64,000 nt of DNA from Kitasatospora sp. NBC_00374 (GCF_041434935.1 NZ_CP107964.1:5749001-5813000); one strand, 5' to 3'; shown: positions 42,970 to 52,415, numbered from the stretch's first letter. Made by a program: numbers and translations. The notes: a model not told the origin generated them from the letters alone.

Positions 42970-43938
42970 ATGCGCATCGTGGGCTGCCCGATCTTCGACG
43001 GAGTACGGGCCTTCGACTACGCCGTGATCGGCGAGGTCTGGTCCAACCGCCTCTCCCGGGACGGCCTGCCCGTCTTCGACCTGCGGGTCTGCGGCCCGGA
43101 CCGCCGGCCCGTCCAGCTCGGCGGCGGGCTGGAACGGCGCCCGGACGACGAGTTCGACGCCCTGCTCGACTGCGACCTGGTGGTCGTCCCCGGCGTCGCG
43201 GACCCGTTCGCCCCCGCCGACCCCCGCCTGCTCGACGTGCTGCGCACCGCCCACGCCCGGGGCATCCCGATCGCCTCGCTCTGCGCCGGGGCCTTCGTCC
43301 TCGCCGAGGCCGGCGTGCTGGACGGCCGCCGGGCCACCACGCACTGGTGGCTCGCCGAGGAACTCGCCCGCCGCCACCCGGCGGTGACCGTCGACCCCGA
43401 GGTGCTCTTCACCGGCGACGGACTGGTCTGGACCTCGGCCGGGGTCGCGGCCGGCATCGACCTGTGCCTGCACCTGGTGCGCTCCGCGCACGGCCAGCAG
43501 GCCGCCGCCGCGATCGCCCGCGCGATGGTCACCGCCCCCTTCCGGGCCGGCGGCCAGGCGCAGTTCATCCCGTCCCCCGTCCCGGTGACCGACTCCGCGG
43601 ACCCGCTCGCGGCCGTCCGCACGGCGGTGCTCGCCGCACTCGACACCCCCTGGACGGTCGCCCGGATGGCCCGGCTCGCGACGATGGCCGAGCGCACCTT
43701 CGCCCGCCGGTTCGCCGAGTCCACCGGCACCCCGCCGCTGCGCTGGCTGCTGGAGCAGCGCGTCCTGACCGCCCAGCGGCTGCTGGAGGAGACCGACCTG
43801 CCGGTCGACGAGATCGCCGTCCGCTGCGGCTTCGGCTCCGCAGTCTCACTGCGTCCGGTCTTCACCCGCCGGGTCGGCGTCGCCCCGCGCGAGTACCGCC
43901 GCTCGTTCCGCGGCCGGGTCGGCGGACCCGCCGACTGA
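42970..43938 (+). CDS. GlxA-family transcriptional regulator (DJ-1/PfpI plus AraC domain)
   Basis: 322 residues, ATG 42970. N-terminal DJ-1/PfpI-like domain (about 1-190) with the Cys in ASLCAGAFVLAEAG, then an AraC-type double helix-turn-helix (WTVARMARLATMAERTFARRFAESTG and PVDEIAVRCGFGSAVSLRPVFTRRVGVAPREYRR). Such regulators sense metabolites such as amines or nucleoside derivatives. It probably activates the divergent hydrolase gene through the dyad between them. The expression signal looks leaderless. Confidence 0.9.
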   Translation: MRIVGCPIFDGVRAFDYAVIGEVWSNRLSRDGLPVFDLRVCGPDRRPVQLGGGLERRPDDEFDALLDCDLVVVPGVADPFAPADPRLLDVLRTAHARGIPIASLCAGAFVLAEAGVLDGRRATTHWWLAEELARRHPAVTVDPEVLFTGDGLVWTSAGVAAGIDLCLHLVRSAHGQQAAAAIARAMVTAPFRAGGQAQFIPSPVPVTDSADPLAAVRTAVLAALDTPWTVARMARLATMAERTFARRFAESTGTPPLRWLLEQRVLTAQRLLEETDLPVDEIAVRCGFGSAVSLRPVFTRRVGVAPREYRRSFRGRVGGPAD

Positions 43939-44027
43939 TCGTCACCCGACGCGCGCGCCCCGAGCGGGGAGGCGCCCGCCGCCGGGCCGCCGGGGTGTGC
44001 GGGCCCCGGCGGCCAGGCGGCGGGGGT

Positions 44028-45044
44028 TCAGGCGGCGACCGGTGCGGTCGTCGGGTAGGCGGACCGCAGGCGCCGCTGGACGGCGGGCCCCGCGCCGAGC
44101 CGGTCGAGGCCGAGCAGGGCGGCGCCGAGGACCGGCGGGGCCACCACGATCCGGGGCTCGGCCAGCGGGGCGGCCTCGGCCAGCCGGGCCGTCAGGTTGT
44201 CGATCAGCAGCGGGTGCCGGGCGGCCAGCACGCCGCCGCCGAGCACCACGGGGGTGGGTTCGCCGAGCAGGTCGAGCCGGGTGAGGGCGACGACGGCGAG
44301 CCGGGCGATCTCGTCGGCCTGGCGGTCGATCAGCTGGAGCGAGGTCGGGTCGCCGGCCCGGGCGGTGGCGAACAGCACCCGGGAGATCTCGTGCAGCCGT
44401 ACGCGGTCCAGCCGGCCGAGGTGGACGGCCTCGGCGACGGCGGTGGCGCTGGGCTGCCCGAAGTGCCCGGCGATGGCCGCGGCGAGCGCGGTGGGGCCGC
44501 CCCGGCCGTCCTCGGCGCGGGTGGCGTGCCACATCGCGTCGGCGGCCAGCCCGCCGCCGCCGCCCCAGTCGCCGGTGAGGTGGCCGAGGGCGGGGAAACG
44601 GGCGGTCCGGCCGTCGGGCAGCAGGCCGACGCAGTTGATCCCGGCGCCGCAGACCACCGCGACGCCGCGCGGGCCGTCGGTGCCCGCCCGCAGCAGGCCG
44701 AAGGTGTCGTTGGCGACGTGGCTGGTCGCCCCCCACGGCCGGGCCGCCAGCGCGGCGCTCAGCTGCTGCTCCTCGACCGGCAGGTCGGCGTTGGCCAGGC
44801 AGGCGCTGACGTGGCTGGTGAGCACCCGGCCAGGTCTCAGGCCGGCCTGCCGGGCGGCCTCCTCGACCAGCGGGGCGAGGGCGGCGACGGCCTGCTCGGC
44901 GCCGTCCAGCTGCGGCTGGAAGCCGCCGCCGCGGGCCGTGCCGAGGACGGCGCCGTCGGCCGACACCAGGGCGACGTCGGTCTTGCTGTTCCCGGCGTCG
45001 ATGGCGAGGACGCCGGGGAGTTGCTCCTCCTGACGGTGGTTCAT
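44028..45044 (-). CDS. csnK: N-acetylglucosamine/glucosamine kinase CsnK (BadF/BadG ATPase fold)
   Basis: 338 residues, ATG 45044, GGGGGAGA upstream. The ASKHA ATP-binding fold is present: AIDAGNSKTDVALV, VANDTFGLLRAG, VVCGAGINCVG, GDWGGGGGLA and the C-terminal VVLGGGVL. It should phosphorylate imported glucosamine sugars. It is the last gene of the csn operon, 38 bp after csnH. The name rests on gene order matching S. coelicolor csnR-K. Confidence 0.85.
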   Translation of the reverse strand: MNHRQEEQLPGVLAIDAGNSKTDVALVSADGAVLGTARGGGFQPQLDGAEQAVAALAPLVEEAARQAGLRPGRVLTSHVSACLANADLPVEEQQLSAALAARPWGATSHVANDTFGLLRAGTDGPRGVAVVCGAGINCVGLLPDGRTARFPALGHLTGDWGGGGGLAADAMWHATRAEDGRGGPTALAAAIAGHFGQPSATAVAEAVHLGRLDRVRLHEISRVLFATARAGDPTSLQLIDRQADEIARLAVVALTRLDLLGEPTPVVLGGGVLAARHPLLIDNLTARLAEAAPLAEPRIVVAPPVLGAALLGLDRLGAGPAVQRRLRSAYPTTAPVAA

Positions 45045-45082
45045 CGGTCTCCCCCACGGTGGTGCACGGTGGTCATCTGCCG

Positions 45083-46372
45083 TCACGCCCAGCTCAGGTG
45101 GGCGCGGTTGTGGGCGAGCAGCCGGTCGGTGAGCCGGTCGGCGAGGTCCAGCTGGCCGACCAGGGGGTGGGCCAGCAGCGCGTCGAAGACCCGGTCCCGG
45201 CCGCCCTTGAGCGCGGCCTCCAGCGCGAGCTGCTCGTACGCGGTGACGCTCGCGATCAGGCCCGCGTAGAGCGGCTCGACCGGTCGCTGCGGCAGCGGGC
45301 GGACGCCGTCGGCGTCCACCGTCGCCGGGACCTCGATCACGGCGTCGTCGGGCAGGAAGGGCAGGATGCCGTCGTTGCGGGTGTTGACCACCTGGACGCT
45401 GCTGCCGCCGCCGGTGCCGAGCAGGGCGGAGATCAGCTGGACGGCGGCCTCGGAGTAGAACGCGCCACCGCGCTTGCCGAGCAGTTCGGGCTTGGTGTCC
45501 AGGGCCGGGTCGGCGTACATCTCCAGCAGTTGCCGCTCGATCGCCGAGACCTCGGCCGCCCGCGAGCCCTTGACCCTGAGCTCCTCGACCACCAGGTCGT
45601 GCTGGTAGAAGTAGCGCAGGTAGTAGGAGGGCACCACGCCGAGCCGGCGGACCACCGCCGACGGCAGGTGCAGGTCGGCGGCGATCTGCTCGCCGAAGCC
45701 GTCCAGCAGTTCGGGCAGCACCTCGTGGCCGCCGGCGGCGCCGGGGGTGTCGAGCAGGGTGACGCCGCGCTCCCAGGTGAGGTGGTTGAGGCCGACGTGG
45801 TCGAGGCGGACCAGCTCGGGGTCGACGCCCAGGTGGGCGGCGAACTTCCGCTGGAAGCCGATGGCGACGTTGCACAGGCCGACGGCCTTGTGCCCGGCGC
45901 TCTGCAGGGCGCGGGTGACGATGCCGACCGGGTTGGTGAAGTCGACGATCCAGGCGTCCGGGCTGGCGAGGCGGACCTGTTCGGCGATGTCCAGCACCAC
46001 CGGGACGGTGCGCAGCGCCTTGGCGAGGCCGCCGGCGCCGGTGGTCTCCTGGCCGACGCACCCGCACTCCAGCGGCCAGGTCTCGTCCTCGTTGCGGGCG
46101 GCCTGTCCGCCGACGCGCAGTTGGAGCAGGACGGCGTCGGCGCCCCGGACCCCGGCGGCGACCTCGGTGGCGGTGGTGACGGTGGCGCCGTGGCCCTGCC
46201 TGGCGAAGATCCTGCGGGCCAGGCCGGCGATCAGCTCCAGCCGGTCGGCGGCCGGGTCGATCAGGACGAGTTCGCCGATCGGGAGGGTGTCCCGCAGCCG
46301 GGCGAAGCCGTCGATCAGCTCCGGTGTGTAGGTGGAACCGCCGCCGACGATTGCCAACTTCAGTGCGGACAT
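45083..46372 (-). CDS. csnH: GH4 6-phospho-glycosidase-like hydrolase CsnH
   Basis: 429 residues, ATG 46372, overlapping the csnG stop by 1 bp. It is an NAD- and metal-dependent GH4 enzyme: IVGGGSTYTPELIDGF (NAD), IVDFTNPVGIVT, GLCNVAIGFQRKF (metal Cys), DHVGLNHLTWE (metal His). It should cleave phosphorylated or free glucosamine disaccharides after uptake. Annotation pipelines would call it a 6-phospho-beta-glucosidase; the operon context points to chitosan oligomers. Confidence 0.9.
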   Translation of the reverse strand: MSALKLAIVGGGSTYTPELIDGFARLRDTLPIGELVLIDPAADRLELIAGLARRIFARQGHGATVTTATEVAAGVRGADAVLLQLRVGGQAARNEDETWPLECGCVGQETTGAGGLAKALRTVPVVLDIAEQVRLASPDAWIVDFTNPVGIVTRALQSAGHKAVGLCNVAIGFQRKFAAHLGVDPELVRLDHVGLNHLTWERGVTLLDTPGAAGGHEVLPELLDGFGEQIAADLHLPSAVVRRLGVVPSYYLRYFYQHDLVVEELRVKGSRAAEVSAIERQLLEMYADPALDTKPELLGKRGGAFYSEAAVQLISALLGTGGGSSVQVVNTRNDGILPFLPDDAVIEVPATVDADGVRPLPQRPVEPLYAGLIASVTAYEQLALEAALKGGRDRVFDALLAHPLVGQLDLADRLTDRLLAHNRAHLSWA

Positions 46373-47265
46373 CAGCCCTTGACCCCTGTCAGTGTCACGC
46401 CTTCGATGAAGGCCTTCTGCGCGAAGAAGAACAGCACGAGCACCGGAGCCGTCACGAGCAGCGTGGCCGCCATGGTGAGGTTCCAGTTGGTGTGGTGGGC
46501 GCCCTTGAACGACTCCAGGCCGTAGCTGAGCGTCCAGGCGCCCGGGTTCTCGCTGGAGTAGATCTGCGGGCCGAAGTAGTCGTTCCAGCAGAAGAAGAAC
46601 TGGAACAGGGCGACCGCGGCGATGGCGGGCTTCGCCATCGGCAGGACCACCCGGACCAGGGTCCGCAGGTCGCCGCAGCCGTCGATCCTGGCGGCCTCCA
46701 GGTACTCCTTGGGGATGGTCAGCAGGAACTGCCGCAGCAGGAAGATGGAGAACGCGTCGCCGAAGGCCATCGGGATGACCAGCGGCCACAGCGAGCCGGT
46801 GAGGTGCATCTGCTTGGCCCAGAACAGGTACATCGGGATGACGGTGACCTGGGGCGGCAGCATCATCATCGAGATGACGGCCGTCAGGGCCAGGTTGCGG
46901 CCGCGGAAGCGGAACTTGGCGAGCGCGTAGGCGACCGGGAGGCTGGAGACGACGGTCAGCGCGGTGCCGCCGGCGGCGTACAGCAGGGTGTTGCGCCACC
47001 AGGTGAGGAAGCCGGGGGTCCGCCAGACCTTGCCGTAGTTGCCCCAGTGCCACTCGGTCGGCCACAGGTTGGAGGTCAGTGCCTGCTGGTCGCTCATCAC
47101 CGAGGTGAGCAGGACGAAGACGAACGGCAGCAGGAAGAACAGCGCGGCGGCGATGGCCAGGGAGTGCACGGCCACCCAGTGCAGGGCGGCGCGGCGGCGG
47201 GCCACCCGGGCGGCGGCGGTGGAGCCGGCCCGGGCGGGCAGGCGCACGGTCGAGGTGATGGTCAT
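46372..47265 (-). CDS. csnG: Sugar ABC permease CsnG
   Basis: 297 residues with six membrane helices and the EAA loop EYLEAARIDGCGDLRTLVRVVLPMAKPA that contacts the ATPase. It is of the MalG type. The start ATG 47265 lies 3 bp after the csnF stop. No ATPase gene is in the operon, so a shared multi-sugar ATPase such as MsiK is expected, as usual in Streptomyces. Confidence 0.92.
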   Translation of the reverse strand: MTITSTVRLPARAGSTAAARVARRRAALHWVAVHSLAIAAALFFLLPFVFVLLTSVMSDQQALTSNLWPTEWHWGNYGKVWRTPGFLTWWRNTLLYAAGGTALTVVSSLPVAYALAKFRFRGRNLALTAVISMMMLPPQVTVIPMYLFWAKQMHLTGSLWPLVIPMAFGDAFSIFLLRQFLLTIPKEYLEAARIDGCGDLRTLVRVVLPMAKPAIAAVALFQFFFCWNDYFGPQIYSSENPGAWTLSYGLESFKGAHHTNWNLTMAATLLVTAPVLVLFFFAQKAFIEGVTLTGVKG

Positions 47266-47268
47266 GGC

Positions 47269-48225
47269 TCAGTCCTCGTTGATGAAGCCGGACTTGCGGC
47301 GCAGCAGCAGCGACGTGAAGGCCATCGAGATCGCGAACAGGATCACGGCGACCACGCAGGCCGAGCCGGTGTCGAAGCGCTGGAAGCCGAGGTTGTAGAC
47401 CATCTGCGGCAGCGTCCAGGTGGAGCCGTGCGGGTAGCCGGGCTCGAACTGCTGGCCGGAGCCGCCGATCACGCCGCTGGCGACCTTTCCGGCGACGATC
47501 GCCTGGGTGTAGTACTGCATGGTCTGGATGACGCCGGTGACGACGGCGAACATCACGATCGGTGAGATGTTCGGGGCGGTGACGAACCGGAACTTCTGCC
47601 AGGGGCCGGCGCCGTCGAGCTCGGCGGCCTCGTACTGCTCCTTCGGGACGTCGAGCAGGGCGGCCATGAAGATGACCATCAGGTCGCCGATGCCCCACAG
47701 TGCGAGCATGGTGAGGGCGGGCTTGGACCAGCTCGGGTCGGTGAACCAGCCCGGCTGCGGCAGGCCGAGGTCGCCGAGCAGGTGGTTGACCGGGCCGGTG
47801 CCGGGGTTGAGCAGGAAGGCGAAGGCCATCGTGGCGGCCACCGGCGGGGCCAGGTAGGGCAGGTAGAAGGCGGTCCGGAAGAAGCCGGCGCCGGTCCTCA
47901 CCTTGGTGATCAGCAGTCCGATGCCGAGGCCGAAGGCCACCCGCAGGGTGACCATCACCAGGACCAGCCACAGGGTGTTGCCCAGACCCGTCCAGAACGA
48001 CGGGTACTCGTTCAGGACGTAGTCCCAGTTCTTCAGGCCGTTGAAGGTCGGTGCGGTGAAGCCGTCGTACCGCATGAAGGAGAAGTAGACGGTGGAGATC
48101 AGCGGGTAGGCGAAGAAGACGCCGAAGCCGATCAGCCAGGGGGAGAGGAAGGCCACCGTGCGGGCGGCCTCCCGGCGGCGCTTGGCCTTCAGCGCCGGCG
48201 GGACGGGGGTGCTAGCGAGTGCCAT
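47269..48225 (-). CDS. csnF: Sugar ABC permease CsnF
   Basis: 318 residues, MalF type, six predicted helices, EAA loop EQYEAAELDGAGPWQKFRFVTAPNISP. ATG 48225 lies 6 bp after the csnE stop. With CsnG it forms the membrane channel for glucosamine oligosaccharides. Confidence 0.92.
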   Translation of the reverse strand: MALASTPVPPALKAKRRREAARTVAFLSPWLIGFGVFFAYPLISTVYFSFMRYDGFTAPTFNGLKNWDYVLNEYPSFWTGLGNTLWLVLVMVTLRVAFGLGIGLLITKVRTGAGFFRTAFYLPYLAPPVAATMAFAFLLNPGTGPVNHLLGDLGLPQPGWFTDPSWSKPALTMLALWGIGDLMVIFMAALLDVPKEQYEAAELDGAGPWQKFRFVTAPNISPIVMFAVVTGVIQTMQYYTQAIVAGKVASGVIGGSGQQFEPGYPHGSTWTLPQMVYNLGFQRFDTGSACVVAVILFAISMAFTSLLLRRKSGFINED

Positions 48226-48231
48226 GGTGCG

Positions 48232-49581
48232 TCACTTCGCCTGCTGGACGGCCGCGTCGATCTCCTTGGCCGTGGCGGCCAGCCCGGCCTTGAGGTCGGT
48301 CTGCCTGCCGGCCTCGTACTCGTAGCCGAAGTTCTGCATGGAGACCTGGTAGGCGCCGCCGTTGATGCTGGCGGGGGTGGTGCTGGAGTTCGGGTTCTTG
48401 GCGATGTCGATGAAGGTCCGGAAGTTCGCGTCGGCCTCCAGCTTGGGCGAGTCGAGCGCCTCGACGGTGCTGGGCACGTTGTGGATCGCGTTGGCGAAGC
48501 CGACCACGGCGTCGGTGTTGGTGGTCAGGTACTTGACCAGCTCCCAGGAGGCGGTCTGCTTCCTGCTGCCCTTGGCGATGCCGATGATGGTGCCGGTCTG
48601 GTAGCCGCGGCCGTAGGTGGCGGCCTGGTCGTCCGGCACCGGGAACGGCGCGGTGGCCCACTCGAAGTCGGGCTTGTCCTCGGCCAGCGAGGCGGTGCGC
48701 CACTCACCGTCGATGGCCATCGCCACCTGGCCGGCGGTGAACGGGTTCTTGGTGCTGAACTCGTCGCCGAAGCCGGTGCGGTACTTCTCCAGCCTGTCGA
48801 AGCCGCCGAGCCTGTCGACCAGGGCCTTCTGCCAGGTGTACATCGCGGCGACCCTGGGGTCGGAGGCGATGTCCGACGTGCCGTCGGCGCCGAAGTAGGC
48901 CGGGCCGTACTGGCCGAGGAAGTGCGTCGGGGTGGACTCGTAGCCGTGGTAGTTCGGCATGAAACCGAGCTGCTTGTAGCCGTCGCCCTCGGCCAGGGTC
49001 AGCTTGACGGCGTCGGCCTCGAACTCGCTGAAGGTCTTCGGCGGCGCGGTGATCCCGGCCGCGGCGAAGGCGGTCTTGTTGTAGTACAGGCCGTAGGCGT
49101 CGCCGAGCAGCGGCAGTGAGCACTGGTTGCCCTGGAACCGGCTGTACTGGAGCATCGCGGCCGGGAAGGTCTTGGCCGGGTCGATGCCGTCCTTCTGCAG
49201 CAGCGGCTTGAGGTCGGCCCAGACGCCCGCGGAGCAGAACTTGCCGACGTTGTCGGTGGTGAAGGAGGAGACCACGTCCGGCGCCGCGTCGCCGCCGGCC
49301 CGCAGCGCCTGCTCGCTCTTGTCGTCGGCGATGTTGCCGACCACCTTGACGTGGATGTTCGGGTGCAGCTTCTCGAAGGCGGCCACGTTGTCGGCGATCG
49401 CCTTGACCTCGTTGTCCTGGCTCCAGCCGTGCCAGAAGGTGATGGTCACGTCCTGGCCGGCGGCCGAGCCGTCCTGGCCGCCGGCGGAGTTGGTGCCGGT
49501 GCAGGCGGTGGCGAGCAGGGCCAGGCAGGCGGTACCGGTCAGGGCGGCGAGCGCGCGGTGCGTTCGGCGGGTGATGTCCAC
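48232..49581 (-). CDS. csnE: Chitosan-oligosaccharide-binding lipoprotein CsnE
   Basis: 449 residues from GTG 49581 (CCAGGAG upstream). Lipoprotein signal peptide with lipobox LLATAC (Cys27). An extracellular solute-binding protein family 1 fold follows (VTITFWHGWSQDNEVKAIADNVAAFEKLHPN, the many Trp/Tyr typical of sugar sites). It delivers oligosaccharides to CsnFG. It lies 118 bp downstream of csnR, with no operator visible in that gap, so it is probably read through from csnR. Confidence 0.92.
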   Translation of the reverse strand: MDITRRTHRALAALTGTACLALLATACTGTNSAGGQDGSAAGQDVTITFWHGWSQDNEVKAIADNVAAFEKLHPNIHVKVVGNIADDKSEQALRAGGDAAPDVVSSFTTDNVGKFCSAGVWADLKPLLQKDGIDPAKTFPAAMLQYSRFQGNQCSLPLLGDAYGLYYNKTAFAAAGITAPPKTFSEFEADAVKLTLAEGDGYKQLGFMPNYHGYESTPTHFLGQYGPAYFGADGTSDIASDPRVAAMYTWQKALVDRLGGFDRLEKYRTGFGDEFSTKNPFTAGQVAMAIDGEWRTASLAEDKPDFEWATAPFPVPDDQAATYGRGYQTGTIIGIAKGSRKQTASWELVKYLTTNTDAVVGFANAIHNVPSTVEALDSPKLEADANFRTFIDIAKNPNSSTTPASINGGAYQVSMQNFGYEYEAGRQTDLKAGLAATAKEIDAAVQQAK

Positions 49582-49699
49582 GGGGGTTCTCCTGGAGGTA
49601 CGGGGGCAGGCGGCAGTGCCCGTCGGCCCGTGCGTGGGGGTGCCTTCGGTGGTGTGCGGGTGAGCGGTGGTACGGGGTGGTCGGGGCGGACGGCCGGCT

Positions 49700-50893
49700 T
49701 CAGTGGGTCGTGAAGGCGGCGTCCCGGGCGGTGGCGAGGGCGCGCTGCAGTGCGCCGTGCAGGACGGGGGAGCCGGGGACGGTACTGGAGCGCACCTCCG
49801 GCCGGGGGATGGCGATCCGGGCCAGCGACTCCTGGACGAGCTCCCGCAGGCGCTCGCCGCCGGCCGTCGGCACCCCGCCGGCCAGCACCAGCAGTTCCGG
49901 GTCGACCACGGCGACGATGGCGGCCAGCCCGACGGCGATCCGGTCGGCCAGGACGGCCAGGAACTCCTCGCCCGCGCCGGGGGTCTCCAGCGCGAGGGCC
50001 ACGGCCTGCTCGGCGCCGGGCGCGTTCAGTCCGTGCTCGCGGGCCAGGGCGAGGACGGCGGGGGCGCCGGCCAGTTCCTGGAAGCCGCCGGAGTTCTTCC
50101 GGCGGACGTTGTGGACCACCGGGGCGCCGGGCACCGGCATGTAGCCGACCTCGCCGGCGCCGCCGGTGAAGCCCCGGTGCAGCCGGCCGGCGATCACGAT
50201 CGCGGCGCCGATGCCCTCCTCGGCCCAGAGCAGGACGAAGTCCTCGCTGCCCCGGGCGGCGCCGACGGCCTGCTCGGCGATGGCCGCCAGGTTGACGTCG
50301 TTCTCGATGGTGACCGGGGCGCCGACCGCCTCGGACAGCTCGGCGACCAGCCGGGGCGAGTGCCAGCCGGGCAGGTGGGTGGCGTACCGGAGGCGGTCGG
50401 TGACCGGGTCGAGCGCGCCGCCGATGCCGAGGACGGCCTGGTGCAGGCTGCCCTCGGGCAGGCCCGCCAGACGGACGGTCTCGGCGACGGCGTCCGCCAC
50501 CCGCCGGACGGTCTCCGCGGCGGGCCACCCCTTGGTCGCCACCTGGTGCTCGGCGAGGGTGCCGCCGGTGATGTCGGCGACGGCCACCCGGACGTGGGTG
50601 GTGGTGACGTCCAGACCGGCCACGTACCCGGCGGCCGGGTTGACCTGGTAGAGCTGCGCGTTCGGCCCGGGCCCGCCGGCGGTGGTGCCGACCGGTACGA
50701 CCAGGCCGGCGGCCTCCAGTCGGGCCAGCAGCTGGGAGGCGGTGGGCTTGGACAGGCCGGTCAGCGTCCCGATCTGGGTTCGCGAGAGCGGGCCGTTGGC
50801 CAGCAGCAGTTCGAGGGCGGCGCGGTCGTTGATGGCGCGCAGCAGGCTGGGGGTGCCGGCCAGGGGCGCACGGGAACGGGTGTTGTCGGTCAC
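49700..50893 (-). CDS. csnR: ROK-family repressor CsnR
   Basis: 397 residues from GTG 50893 (GGAGGA upstream). An N-terminal winged helix (LSRTQIGTLTGLSKPTASQLLARLEAAGLV, about 35-65) and a ROK sugar-sensing domain (GLDVTTTHVRVAVAD, IENDVNLAAIAEQ, GIGAAIVIAGRLHRGFTGGAGEVGYM). The usual ROK zinc motif with several Cys is not seen after GEVGYM. CsnR of S. coelicolor and S. lividans represses the csn operon and chitosanase. Its operator is just upstream. Confidence 0.9.
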   Translation of the reverse strand: MTDNTRSRAPLAGTPSLLRAINDRAALELLLANGPLSRTQIGTLTGLSKPTASQLLARLEAAGLVVPVGTTAGGPGPNAQLYQVNPAAGYVAGLDVTTTHVRVAVADITGGTLAEHQVATKGWPAAETVRRVADAVAETVRLAGLPEGSLHQAVLGIGGALDPVTDRLRYATHLPGWHSPRLVAELSEAVGAPVTIENDVNLAAIAEQAVGAARGSEDFVLLWAEEGIGAAIVIAGRLHRGFTGGAGEVGYMPVPGAPVVHNVRRKNSGGFQELAGAPAVLALAREHGLNAPGAEQAVALALETPGAGEEFLAVLADRIAVGLAAIVAVVDPELLVLAGGVPTAGGERLRELVQESLARIAIPRPEVRSSTVPGSPVLHGALQRALATARDAAFTTH

Positions 50894-50955
50894 AGGCCCG
50901 ATCCTCCTCCGCCGACGGGGCACGGTGCGGCCCGGGGTCGTGGTTCGATGAACTG

Positions 50956-50971
50956 TTAGGAAAGTTTCCAA
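50956..50971. promoter_or_regulatory. CsnR box (ROK operator)
   Basis: TTAGGAAAGTTTCCAA, with core GGAAA-G-TTTCC, in the csnR promoter region, 63 bp upstream of its start. This matches the AGGAAAGTTTCCT-type palindrome reported for CsnR. CsnR would block csnR-K until glucosamine oligosaccharides bind it. Confidence 0.8.
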
Positions 50972-51057
50972 TTCCTGAAGAGGACCGTAGATCCCGGCCC
51001 GGGGGAGTGTCAATGGGCCCGCCGGGCCCGGATGCGCAAGCGTTACCTCGAACGCCG

Positions 51058-51091
51058 GGAGCCCCGCCCCCCGGCAGGGGGACGGGGCTCC
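51058..51091 (-). terminator. Terminator of the MscS gene
   Basis: 15-bp stem (51058-51072 with 51077-51091, one mismatch) and loop GGCA, 22 bp after the MscS stop on the reverse strand. It separates MscS from csnR. Confidence 0.8.
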
Positions 51092-51112
51092 GGAAGGGGC
51101 GGCGGGGAGGGG

Positions 51113-52243
51113 TCAGCCGGCGGCCGGCCCGGCCCCGTCCGCGGTCTGCGGCGGAATCGGCTTGGCCGCCAGCGACCGGGCCGAACCCGGATCGCCCAGC
51201 ACCGAGGGCGGCAGGAGCTCGACCACGGCGGGCGTCGCGGCGGCGGCACCGGCCGGTGCCACCTCCTCCTTGAGCTTCACGCCCGCCAGGTCGAACGCCG
51301 CCTTCAGCCGCAGCCGCAGCGTCCGGGAGACCAGTGCGGCGTTGCCCGGCGAGCAGCGCGCCTCGACCCGCAGCACCACCGAGTCCGCGGCCACCGACTC
51401 GACGCCCAGCACCTTCACCCGGCCCCAGATCAGCTCGTCGAACGGGGTCTCCTTGGCCAACTGCTCGGCGGCCTCGGTGATCAGCGCCTCGACCCGCTCC
51501 AGGTCCTCCTTGTAGCCGACCTGCACGTCCACCGCGGCGGTCGCCCAGCCCTGGCTCATGTTGGCGATCCGCTTGACCTCGCCGTTGCGGATGTACCAGA
51601 TCTCGCCGCCGGTGCCGCGCAGCTTGGTCACCCGCAGCCCGACCTCCAGCACCGTGCCGGTGGCCACCCCGGTGTCGATCTCGTCGCCGACGCCGTACTG
51701 GTCCTCCATGATCATGAAAACCCCGGACAGGAAGTCCGTCACCAGGTTCCGCGCGCCGAAACCGATCGCCACACCCGCGACACCGGCGCTGGCCAGCAGC
51801 GGCGCCAGATTCACCCCGAGGGCGGACAGCACCATCAGCGCGGCCGTCCCCAGGATGGTGAACGAGGCCACGCTGCGCAGCACCGAGCCGATCGCCTCCG
51901 AGCGCTGCTGGCGGCGCTCGGTGTTGACCATGCCGCTGTTGGCCAGCAGCCCGCCGAGCCGGCTCAGCTCGGCCTCGGCCTCCGACGGGCGGCCCATCCG
52001 CGCGATCAGCTTGTCGATCAGTTTGCGTACCATCGCCCGCAGTACCAGGGCGAGCACCACGATGAACAGGATCCGCAGCGCGCCCTCCACCCAGCCCTGC
52101 CAGTTCGCGTCCAGCCAGCTCGCGGCCTGCTTGGTGGAACTGCTCACCTCGTCCGCGCTGGTCGGCAGGGTGAAGGTGAGTGAGGGCGTCGCGGGCGACG
52201 GGGTGGTGTCGGCGATCGGGCTGACGGGGGCGGATCGAACCAC
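51113..52243 (-). CDS. Small-conductance mechanosensitive channel (MscS family)
   Basis: 376 residues from GTG 52243. Three membrane helices: VEGALRILFIVVLALVLRAMV, SVASFTILGTAALMVLSALGV and the pore helix LLASAGVAGVAIGFGARNLVTDFLSGVFMIMEDQYGVGDEI. A beta domain and a C-terminal domain follow, then a 60-residue Ala/Pro tail. It opens on membrane tension to release solutes in osmotic downshock. It is monocistronic. Confidence 0.92.
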   Translation of the reverse strand: MVRSAPVSPIADTTPSPATPSLTFTLPTSADEVSSSTKQAASWLDANWQGWVEGALRILFIVVLALVLRAMVRKLIDKLIARMGRPSEAEAELSRLGGLLANSGMVNTERRQQRSEAIGSVLRSVASFTILGTAALMVLSALGVNLAPLLASAGVAGVAIGFGARNLVTDFLSGVFMIMEDQYGVGDEIDTGVATGTVLEVGLRVTKLRGTGGEIWYIRNGEVKRIANMSQGWATAAVDVQVGYKEDLERVEALITEAAEQLAKETPFDELIWGRVKVLGVESVAADSVVLRVEARCSPGNAALVSRTLRLRLKAAFDLAGVKLKEEVAPAGAAAATPAVVELLPPSVLGDPGSARSLAAKPIPPQTADGAGPAAG

Positions 52244-52375
52244 GTGCGGGGCTTCCTTCCGGGCAGGGCTACGACGGGGCCGCCCGGTCGGGACGGACCG
52301 TCGCGCCCAGCCTATCGGCCGCCCACCACCCGGTCGGACGCGCCGTCAGCCGTCCGGACGCCGTCGACAGGGGCC

Positions 52376-52415
52376 CCCACCAGGGGCGCGGAGTGCAGCG
52401 GGCGCGCCTGGTGGG
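52376..52415. promoter_or_regulatory. Inverted repeat CCCACCAGG/CCTGGTGGG
   Basis: 9-bp perfect arms with a 22-bp spacer, abutting the next palindrome. First of three in the region. Confidence 0.5.
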
